Below, piece after piece: positions 1 to 5,011 of a DNA stretch of 5,250 nucleotides (position 1 is its first letter; each line of letters starts with the position of its first letter). The stretch comes from Saprospiraceae bacterium (GTDB lineage: Bacteria; Bacteroidota; Bacteroidia; Chitinophagales; Saprospiraceae), in assembly GCA_007128085.1 (NCBI GenBank), contig SKYC01000391.1, forward strand, positions 1-5,250. The letters run 5' to 3'. A program made the position numbers and the translations under genes. The notes beneath the pieces are model-generated. The model saw nothing but the letters and a program-made list of their open reading frames with translations, ran no database searches and was not told the DNA's origin.

Positions 1-669
1 CGGGGGCAAAAATTGTTGGGCATCCGCCTCGACAGCGGAGACCTGGCCTACCTGGCCAAAGAGTCCCGAAAAATGCTTGACGATGCCGGGCTGGATTACG
101 TTAAGATAGCGGCTTCCAATCAGCTGGATGAACAAGTGATCAAAAGTCTGCGCGATCAAGGGGCGCCCATCGATCTCTATGGTGTGGGCACTTCTCTCGT
201 TATCGGTCGCCCGGATGCCGCTCTCGACGGGGTCTATAAATTGACTGAAGTCAACGGACAACCAACCATTAAACTCTCCGAGTCCATTAAAAAGATCAGC
301 ATTCCCGGGAGAAAACAAGTATTCCGCCTGCTGGACAGCCGGGGCAATTGGATTGGCGCCGATGTGGTCACGCTGCGCGAAGAAGAGAACACAGAAAAAA
401 TGTTCGGTCCCTTCGATCCACTCAAATCGATGCATATCGGACAATGTATTAAACACCCCCTGCTCATTCCGGTCATGGAAAAGGGACGAAGAGTCACTTC
501 CGGAAAAACAGTATCGGAAATAGCCGAATTCACCCGCGAACAATTACAAAAATTACCGGATGAATACAAGCGATTCGACCATCCCCACATCTATAAAATT
601 GGATTGTCAGGAGGTTTGCAGCAGCTGAGAAATCAATTGATACAACAATACAAAAAGAAGTCATATTGA
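1..669 (+). CDS. pncB: Nicotinate phosphoribosyltransferase, C-terminal part (5' end outside the window)
   Basis: The enzyme makes nicotinate mononucleotide from nicotinate and PRPP, using ATP, in the cytoplasmic Preiss-Handler branch of NAD salvage. The frame is open from base 1 and gives 222 residues before TGA. Family enzymes run to roughly 400-540 residues, so about half is missing upstream. Seen in the sequence: the GIRLDSGDLAYL segment (visible residues 7-18), typical of the phosphate/substrate-binding part of the barrel; KIAASNQLDE (residues 35-44); YGVGTSLV with GVGT at residues 61-64; and DAALDGVYKL just after, matching the family's 'PALGGVYKL' block. The C-terminal HPLLIPVMEKGRR segment is also characteristic. 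An internal TTG at 13 is not a credible start because it falls inside the conserved domain. The gene is followed 88 nt downstream by pncA, which supplies its substrate. The family call is firm; promoter and N-terminus cannot be seen. Confidence 0.95.
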   Translation, partial: RGQKLLGIRLDSGDLAYLAKESRKMLDDAGLDYVKIAASNQLDEQVIKSLRDQGAPIDLYGVGTSLVIGRPDAALDGVYKLTEVNGQPTIKLSESIKKISIPGRKQVFRLLDSRGNWIGADVVTLREEENTEKMFGPFDPLKSMHIGQCIKHPLLIPVMEKGRRVTSGKTVSEIAEFTREQLQKLPDEYKRFDHPHIYKIGLSGGLQQLRNQLIQQYKKKSY

Positions 670-757
670 ACAAAAAATGGCAGTGATTTACATCGACCAA
701 ACCCGGTAAATCATCTGGAATTTTTAAACAACATTCATTCAGAAAAAACCAAAAATT

Positions 758-1369
758 ATGAAGGCATTGATCATGGTAGATGTTCAAAATGACTTTTTAC
801 CCGGCGGAGCGCTTGAAGTGCCGGAGGGAGATCGGGTAATTCCCGTTTTGAATCGCATTCAAGATCGCTTTGACCTGGTCGTCGCTACTCAAGACTGGCA
901 TCCCGAGGGTCACAGCAGTTTTGCTTCCCAACACCCCGGAAAAAAGGCCTTTGAAAAAATTGATTGGAAAGGCCATCCACAAATGCTCTGGCCGGATCAT
1001 TGCATACAGGGAAGTCGGGGCGCCGAAATCAGTGATCGGCTCGACACCAAAAGAGTGGAGGCCATTTTTCGGAAAGGCACCGACCGGGAAGTAGACAGTT
1101 ACAGTGGCTTTTACGACAATCACCACCAACGGTCTACCGCTCTGGCGGATTACCTGCGCGGAAAAGGAATCGACCGTGTCTTCATCGGCGGACTCGCATT
1201 GGACGTATGTGTCTACTTTACCGCCCTGGACAGTATAAAAGAGGGATTTGAAACCACTTTGATTGAAGACGCCGCGCAAGGGTTGGATGAAAAGGCCATA
1301 AAAAACGCCCTTCAAAAAATACAAGATGCGGGCGGTAGGGTCGTATCGGCAATACAGGAGAATTTTTAA
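758..1369 (+). CDS. pncA: Nicotinamidase (nicotinamide to nicotinate + ammonia)
   Basis: This cytoplasmic isochorismatase-fold hydrolase deamidates nicotinamide to nicotinate, the substrate of the neighbouring pncB product. It has 203 residues, a normal length for a full enzyme. Seen: the start MKALIMVDVQNDF with catalytic Asp8; the metal-site block TQDWHPEGHSSF with D46, H48 and H52; WPDHCIQGS with metal ligand H81; FRKGTD with catalytic Lys106; and nucleophile Cys151 in GLALDVCVYFTALD. The Asp-Lys-Cys triad and metal ligands are therefore all present. One oddity is that the nucleophile motif reads ALDVCV where most relatives read ATDYCV. The ATG at 758 is chosen because it gives the standard N-terminus; the leader is A-rich (AAAAAACCAAAAATT) with no Shine-Dalgarno site, as usual in Bacteroidota. 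I see no terminator or clear promoter in the 88-nt gap after pncB, so co-transcription is likely. Pyrazinamidase activity would be expected from the family. Confidence 0.96.
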   Translation: MKALIMVDVQNDFLPGGALEVPEGDRVIPVLNRIQDRFDLVVATQDWHPEGHSSFASQHPGKKAFEKIDWKGHPQMLWPDHCIQGSRGAEISDRLDTKRVEAIFRKGTDREVDSYSGFYDNHHQRSTALADYLRGKGIDRVFIGGLALDVCVYFTALDSIKEGFETTLIEDAAQGLDEKAIKNALQKIQDAGGRVVSAIQENF

Positions 1370-1463
1370 ACTTCAAAAACCATCCATGCGCCCGGAGTTG
1401 TTCTGATGGACTTAAGGCATCCGAATTATTCCTCAGTTCGGGCATTTTGATCCATAAAATTCG

Positions 1464-1471
1464 TTATTTTG
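1464..1471 (+). promoter_or_regulatory. Possible Bacteroidota-type -7 element upstream of the amidohydrolase gene
   Basis: TTATTTTG differs from the published Bacteroidota -7 consensus TAnnTTTG at one fixed position. Transcription would begin near 1477, leaving a leader of about 30 nt before the ATG at 1508. No clean -33 TTTG lies at the right distance: a TTTG at 1446-1449 is too close. This remains a weak candidate. Its interest is that it overlaps the upstream TTG codon at 1469, which would then not be a usable start. Confidence 0.25.
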
Positions 1472-1507
1472 CGCCAGCAATCACAGATGTGTAATAAAAA
1501 TAAACAG

Positions 1508-3235
1508 ATGATCAGACCCCGTCACTTTTTTGCCCTTTGGAGCTTCGCTCTCGCTGCAATAATGAGCTCTTGCACAAGCCAACCCACCCAAGAGGCCGAT
1601 AAAATCATTTTCAATGCGCAGATTTTCTGCATGGAGAAAGAAGTCATTTCCGCCGAGGCCATGGCCATTAAAAACGGAATCATCCTGGAGCTGGGCACAG
1701 AGAGTGAGATAATGGCCTACAGAGGCAGCTCTACCACCACCCTGGATGCCGGAGGGCACTTCCTCATGCCGGGACTGATCGAGGGCCACGGCCACCTGTT
1801 GATGATGGGGGAGGCCCTTTCACAACTCAATCTCGCAGAGGCGAAAAACTGGCAGGAAATTGTGGATCAGGTAGCCGGTGAAGCGGAGCGCAAAGAACCC
1901 GGAGAATGGATCATTGGCAACGGTTGGCACCAGGACAAATGGACGGTAGCCCCCGATCGACAACAGGACGGTTACCCCACCCATCACAGTCTGAGTGCTG
2001 TCAGTCCCGAAAATCCCGTTTTGCTTTTTCACGCCAGCTATCACGGACTCATTGCCAATAAAAAAGCCATGGAGCTGGCAGGCGTGAATATCCATACGCC
2101 CAATCCGGAAGGGGGATTGATTCGCCGCAGTGAAAGCGGAGAAGCCATCGGTGTTTTTGAGGAAACCGCTAGTGGGCTGATCTATGCCGGACTTCTCAGG
2201 GAAAGAGAACTTTGGACGGAAGAAGAGTGGAAATCGCAAAAGAGAGAATGGGCCAAACAGGCTCAGGAAGAGGCATTTCGGCATGGCATCACCAGCATAC
2301 ACGACCTGGGATTGCCCATGGAAGACCTTCAATTACTGAGATCAATGGCCGCATCCGGCGATCTGGAAATCGGCATTTACGCCATGCTGCGCGAGCCGTA
2401 TTCAAGTCTACGGAAAAGTGTTGCCGAACTTCCCATTTTGCGCGAGGGCGCGAGCGGTTTCAGCGCGAGAACAGTCAAAGCCTTTGTAGACGGAGCTCTG
2501 GGATCCTACGGGGCGCTGCTGTTGGAACCCTACAGCGACCAGCCCACCACACACGGCCAGTTGGTCACCCCTGTTGAAGAACTGGAGGCCATGGCCCGAT
2601 TGTGCGCAGAAAACGATCTGCAATTCTCCGTTCACGCCATAGGAGACAGTGCCAACCGGATCGCACTGAATATTTTCGAAGGCGCTTTTGAAGATCCGAA
2701 AGACCTGGCCCAAGCCCGCTGGCGCATCGAACACGCGCAACACCTCCACCCCGACGATATCCCCAGATTTGGACAGTCGGATATTCTCGCATCCGTACAG
2801 GGCATTCACTGTGCCTCCGACGCTCCCTTTGTGCCGACGCGACTGGGAGAGCAAAGGTCGCGCGAGGGTGCCTATGTATGGCGATCACTCATAGATGGGG
2901 GCGCGAGAATCAACAATGGAACAGACGTACCCGTGGAGGCCATCGACCCCTTTGAAAGCCTCTACGCTTCCGTATCCAGAAAAAAGCCGGAAGCAGAGCG
3001 AGCCTTTTATCCCGAACAGAAAATGTCCCGCCTGGAGGCCCTTCAGAGCTACACCATCAACAATGCTTACGCAGCTTTTGAAGAAGACATCAAGGGCAGT
3101 CTCAAACCGGGCAAAAGGGCCGATTTTATACTGCTGGACACCGATCTGCTCAACTGCAGTGACCATGACATACCCGCCACCCAAGTGCTCATGACCGTGG
3201 TCGGTGGAAAAATCGTATACGAAGCATTAAAGTAA
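1508..3235 (+). CDS. Lipoprotein amidohydrolase, YtcJ / N-substituted formamide deformylase-like (Amidohydro_3)
   Basis: A metal-dependent hydrolase of the amidohydrolase superfamily, probably acting on a C-N bond; the substrate is unknown. From the ATG at 1508 it has 575 residues. Residues 1-22 form a lipoprotein signal: MIRPRH, a hydrophobic stretch, then lipobox MSSC with Cys22. No acidic cluster follows the Cys, so a periplasm-facing lipid anchor seems likelier than surface export. Metal-site and family motifs in order: GLIEGHGH (H94, H96); GNGWHQDKW; VKAFVDGALGSYGA with candidate metal-bridging Lys324; VHAIGD (H376); RIEHAQ (H409); NGTDVPV (D473); and the closing GSLKPGKRADFILLD of the small beta domain. 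All usual ligands are present, so it should be active. The frame is open further upstream to TTG 1469 and ATG 1487. ATG 1508 is preferred because it follows an A-rich leader (AATAAAAATAAACAG) and gives a compact signal peptide; ATG 1487 is the alternative. Nothing in the sequence ties its substrate to the NAD-salvage genes upstream. Confidence 0.88.
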   Translation: MIRPRHFFALWSFALAAIMSSCTSQPTQEADKIIFNAQIFCMEKEVISAEAMAIKNGIILELGTESEIMAYRGSSTTTLDAGGHFLMPGLIEGHGHLLMMGEALSQLNLAEAKNWQEIVDQVAGEAERKEPGEWIIGNGWHQDKWTVAPDRQQDGYPTHHSLSAVSPENPVLLFHASYHGLIANKKAMELAGVNIHTPNPEGGLIRRSESGEAIGVFEETASGLIYAGLLRERELWTEEEWKSQKREWAKQAQEEAFRHGITSIHDLGLPMEDLQLLRSMAASGDLEIGIYAMLREPYSSLRKSVAELPILREGASGFSARTVKAFVDGALGSYGALLLEPYSDQPTTHGQLVTPVEELEAMARLCAENDLQFSVHAIGDSANRIALNIFEGAFEDPKDLAQARWRIEHAQHLHPDDIPRFGQSDILASVQGIHCASDAPFVPTRLGEQRSREGAYVWRSLIDGGARINNGTDVPVEAIDPFESLYASVSRKKPEAERAFYPEQKMSRLEALQSYTINNAYAAFEEDIKGSLKPGKRADFILLDTDLLNCSDHDIPATQVLMTVVGGKIVYEALK

Positions 3236-3246
3236 ATAAAAGACAA

Positions 3247-3272
3247 GGAGGAGCTGTACCTGGCCCTCCTCC
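3247..3272 (+). terminator. Hairpin after the amidohydrolase gene, possible terminator without U-tract
   Basis: GGAGGAG (3247-3253) pairs perfectly with CTCCTCC (3266-3272) around a 12-nt loop, starting 11 nt after the TAA of the amidohydrolase gene. The stem is G+C-rich, but CGGTTATAAA follows rather than a run of T. It may slow or end transcription, or protect the 3' end of the message. Because the U-tract is missing, read-through into the membrane-protein gene at 3310 is possible. Confidence 0.4.
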
Positions 3273-3309
3273 CGGTTATAAATGAGTAAAAATTTCAAAA
3301 TTAACCACA

Positions 3310-3966
3310 ATGGATGAATTTAAATGGACGGGGGGAGCGAGAATTGGAAATACAAATACCACCTGGCCTTTTGCAAAATTACTGGTAACCAACGAGCTCT
3401 TGGAAATTCAGGCCTCTATCGTCGGCCACCTTGTATTCAGGCCTCAGGACATCATTTCTGTCGAAGTGCATCAATCCTTTCCGCTGATCGGACAGGGAGT
3501 TAAAATCAACCACAAAGTCAGTAATTACAACGAAAATGTGATTTTCTGGACCATGGCCGATCCCGAAATCGTAATCAACCAAATCAGAAAAACGGGCTTT
3601 CTGGACAAACCACCGATAGATGCTGGAATAGAGGACTCGGAAGTGTTGCTCGAAAGGCAAAAAAGTGGCGCTTTCCCCATCCGAAAGCCCATAGCCATAG
3701 GACTGGTCGTCCTGTGGAATCTCCTGATTATGATGGATTTCGCAACCTTTTTCCTTGACTTCGGAAACCCATTTTTTTTGGGTTTTGGTACTGTGGCGGC
3801 ACTGGGAATCATTTTACTCACAACTCTCCTGACATTGCTCAGCAAAGACTTTGCTAAGTTGGTGTTGAAGAAGGGGCGTACGGTCCAAGAAATTAAGCTT
3901 TTCCTCTACTTTTTACTGGTCATCCTTGGCTTCATGCTATCCATCTTCATTTTCATCATCTGGTAA
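3310..3966 (+). CDS. Uncharacterised protein: soluble beta-rich N-terminal domain plus three C-terminal membrane helices
   Basis: I do not recognise a named family. The protein has 218 residues. Residues 1-97 look soluble and beta-rich, with alternating hydrophobic strands (AKLLVTNELLEIQ, HLVFRPQDIISVEVH, QGVKINHKV, ENVIFWTM) and then a short helix (DPEIVINQIRKTGF). That layout resembles a small bacterial PH-like or GRAM-like barrel capped by a helix, but this is inferred from pattern only. A polar linker (about 98-125) leads to three hydrophobic segments: about 127-149, 154-177 and 195-217. The charged stretch KDFAKLVLKKGRTVQEIK (179-196) lies between the second and third helices. The protein has no signal peptide, so the N-terminal domain is probably cytoplasmic. 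The ATG at 3310 follows ACCACA with no Shine-Dalgarno site. The gene follows the amidohydrolase by 74 nt, past a hairpin, and a likely intrinsic terminator lies about 100 nt after its stop. Confidence 0.8.
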   Translation: MDEFKWTGGARIGNTNTTWPFAKLLVTNELLEIQASIVGHLVFRPQDIISVEVHQSFPLIGQGVKINHKVSNYNENVIFWTMADPEIVINQIRKTGFLDKPPIDAGIEDSEVLLERQKSGAFPIRKPIAIGLVVLWNLLIMMDFATFFLDFGNPFFLGFGTVAALGIILLTTLLTLLSKDFAKLVLKKGRTVQEIKLFLYFLLVILGFMLSIFIFIIW

Positions 3967-4039
3967 GGGAGTTGATTTCACTTTTCACTTCCTTAATCCG
4001 GGCTTAGCTTTCAGAGCGCAGACAACGATAATCCGGTGG

Positions 4040-4077
4040 CTGAGGTGATAAGATTAAGATGCCGCCACTCTGTGGCT
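4040..4077 (+). repeat. 38-bp direct repeat E, copy 1
   Basis: It starts CTGAGGTGATAAGATTAAGA and ends GCCACTCTGTGGCT. It matches the element at 4952-4989 at 36 of 38 positions (T/C at the 16th base, C/T at the 22nd). Its 3' end is a small hairpin, GCCAC-TCT-GTGGC, which here is followed by eight T and so works as a terminator shape. The left flank TCCGGTGGCTGAGG (4032-4045) is shared with the REP-like hairpin at 4818-4831 but not with copy 2. The conservation of the non-hairpin half suggests a dispersed element rather than a chance terminator. Confidence 0.85.
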
Positions 4078-4084
4078 TTTTTTT
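4064..4084 (+). terminator. Intrinsic terminator after the membrane-protein gene
   Basis: GCCAC (4064-4068), loop TCT, GTGGC (4072-4076), then eight T (4077-4084). The stem is only 5 bp, but it is G+C-rich with a tight loop and a full U-tract. It lies about 100 nt after the stop of the 218-residue protein, whose transcript it probably ends. The stem is supplied by repeat element E; copy 2 of that element has no T-run. GTGGC at 4036-4040 could pair with the same GCCAC arm and compete with this hairpin. Confidence 0.65.
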
Positions 4085-4127
4085 GCTTCTTACCAGATTG
4101 GTTGAACACTGAAGGACTTTTTATCAA

Positions 4128-4165
4128 TTGTCATCTACTGACTTTGCTCGTTCGGATTTGATTAA
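4128..4165 (+). repeat. Decayed third fragment of the 239-bp repeat R
   Basis: Bases 4133-4165 match 4377-4409 in copy 1 of R at 29 of 33 positions and align equally with 5090-5122 in copy 2. The shared core reads TTGCTCGT...TTTGATTAA. The preceding TTGTCA (4128-4133) matches R only if about 12 nt are deleted. No similarity to R is obvious outside this piece. It lies about 50 nt after element E copy 1, in the same order and orientation as E copy 2 and R copy 2. Confidence 0.6.
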
Positions 4166-4298
4166 AAACCCCGGTACGCTTCAATACAAGGAAAATGAAA
4201 AATAACGATTAACGACTTTAGAATGAATTCGATTGTTGATTTTGCTGCATTTTATCTTCTATTATGCAGTTTCTGGCTTGTTTCTTGTCTAATTAAGA

Positions 4299-4537
4299 AC
4301 TTCTCAAATCAGCGTTCGTTATTCAGTGTTCGTTATTCACTTTGTTATAAACCAATCGGTTGTCATTCTACAAGTTATCTACTGGCATTGCTCGTACGGG
4401 TTTGATTAATCCGTCAAACCAGCAAGCAGTAGGACCAGCATCTTTTTAAACTTGCATTCAGGTTGAGACATTAAAGCCCAAAATCCTCAGGTTTTCACCT
4501 TTATTTTCAGTGACACCAATAGTAATTGGGATTTTGA
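4299..4537 (+). repeat. Direct repeat R, copy 1 (239 bp)
   Basis: It aligns without gaps to 5012-5250 with about 20 mismatches by hand count, near 92% identity. The last 61 bases (4477-4537) are identical to 5190-5250. The left boundary is sharp: ACTTCTCAAATCAGCG is shared, while the bases before it differ. The right boundary is unknown because copy 2 is cut by the window end, so the true unit may extend past 4537. Small reading frames cross its left edge (4223-4405) and start within it (4510-4902), but neither looks like a protein. No inverted termini or target duplication are seen. Confidence 0.9.
4310..4337 (+). repeat. 14-bp tandem duplication inside R
   Basis: CAGCGTTCGTTATT (4310-4323) is followed directly by CAGTGTTCGTTATT (4324-4337), differing at one base. 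Copy 2 of R holds the same tandem pair at 5023-5050 in a more diverged form, so the duplication predates the separation of the two R copies. Confidence 0.6.
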
Positions 4538-4553
4538 TTCCCGAAAACCTTGC

Positions 4554-4576
4554 CCCATCCCTAAAGGGTGGGTTTT
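4554..4576 (+). terminator. Hairpin followed by four T, terminator-like
   Basis: CCCATCC (4554-4560) pairs with GGGTGGG (4566-4572) with one T-G wobble, around a 5-nt loop, and TTTT follows (4573-4576). It lies just after the right end of R copy 1. No gene reads into it, so it may be a dispersed palindrome rather than a working terminator. Confidence 0.35.
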
Positions 4577-4622
4577 CTCAACTTAAGTTTAAAAAAAAAT
4601 CTTTAAAACTGCGCGCTGACTC

Positions 4623-4636
4623 TCCCCATTTGGGGA
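4623..4636. repeat. Short palindrome TCCCC-ATTT-GGGGA
   Basis: TCCCC (4623-4627) and GGGGA (4632-4636) form a perfect 5-bp stem with a 4-nt loop. It has no T-run and no neighbouring gene. It is one of several small hairpins packed into 4550-4860. Confidence 0.35.
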
Positions 4637-4730
4637 TGGAGGGCGAACGTGGGCAAAAAACACACAATGAAACCAACGTGCTGTGTGCCTCACAAATCCC
4701 CTCCTGGACAGATCTCTTGCTTCCTACATT

Positions 4731-4747
4731 CAGTCCTGCTGGGACTG
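4731..4747. repeat. Short hairpin CAGTCC-TGCTG-GGACTG
   Basis: A perfect 6-bp stem with a 5-nt loop, lying 20 nt before the REP-like pair. No T-run follows, so terminator function is unlikely. It could be part of a larger structured element spanning about 4731-4852. Confidence 0.45.
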
Positions 4748-4767
4748 CTGCCTTATTGCTTCCTTTT

Positions 4768-4792
4768 GCTGCCTTCGAGAGCCTCAGGCAGC
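4768..4792. repeat. REP-like hairpin, left member of an inverted pair
   Basis: GCTGCC (4768-4773) pairs with GGCAGC (4787-4792) around a 13-nt loop. Bases 4773-4787 (CTTCGAGAGCCTCAG) are the exact reverse complement of 4826-4840 in the right-hand hairpin. The CTTCGA...CTCAG wording resembles short palindromic repeats that are widespread in bacterial intergenic DNA; that resemblance is from memory and not from a search. Confidence 0.6.
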
Positions 4793-4812
4793 GGATAGTT
4801 GAAATTGGCAAG

Positions 4813-4852
4813 GAATTTCCGGTGGCTGAGGCTCTCGAAGCCCCGGAAATTT
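4813..4852. repeat. REP-like hairpin, right member, 13-bp stem with one bulge
   Basis: AATTTCCGG (4814-4822) and GGCT (4824-4827) pair with AGCC (4839-4842) and CCGGAAATT (4843-4851), leaving only T4823 bulged and an 11-nt loop. A G-T wobble at 4813/4852 can extend it. It is the strongest local hairpin in the window. It shares TCCGGTGGCTGAGG with the flank of element E copy 1 (4032-4045). No T-run follows, so it is read as a dispersed palindrome, not a terminator. Confidence 0.7.
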
Positions 4853-4951
4853 ATCCCCATAATCACACCAACTATACATATACTGAGTACATGACAAAAT
4901 AAATTTATTAGACTATTGAATAATAAATGGTATTGTATGGAGGAAAGGAGA

Positions 4952-4989
4952 CTGAGGTGATAAGACTAAGATGTCGCCACTCTGTGGCT
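4952..4989 (+). repeat. 38-bp direct repeat E, copy 2
   Basis: It matches 4040-4077 at 36 of 38 positions, same strand. It keeps the GCCAC-TCT-GTGGC hairpin at its 3' end but is followed by GGAATAATTG instead of a T-run, so it is not an intrinsic terminator here. Repeat R copy 2 begins 22 nt later. Confidence 0.85.
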
Positions 4990-5011
4990 GGAATAATTGA
5001 GCGTTAAAATT

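Noticed and set aside
670..757. Riboswitch or regulatory leader between pncB and pncA
   Set aside because: I looked for stable stems or a promoter box in these 88 nt and found none. A simple operon spacer is the better reading.
1421..1449. Possible terminator after pncA (CCGAA 1421-1425 with TTCGG 1437-1441, then TTTT at 1445-1448)
   Set aside because: The stem is only 5 bp with an 11-nt loop, and the four T do not follow directly. It is too weak to call.
1820..2332. 170-codon antisense frame inside the amidohydrolase gene
   Set aside because: It lies opposite conserved motifs of a clear coding gene and has no protein signature. The other antisense frames over pncB, pncA and the 218-residue gene were dismissed for the same reason.
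4223..4405. 60-codon open frame with a hydrophobic N-terminus
   Set aside because: More than half of it lies in repeat R copy 1. The hydrophobic start is explained by T-rich DNA, and there is no supporting context.
4510..4902. 130-codon open frame on the + strand starting with GTG
   Set aside because: It begins inside the conserved end of repeat R and runs through several hairpins and both REP-like palindromes. Its composition changes with each repeat and shows no domain, so it is a by-product of repeat sequence.
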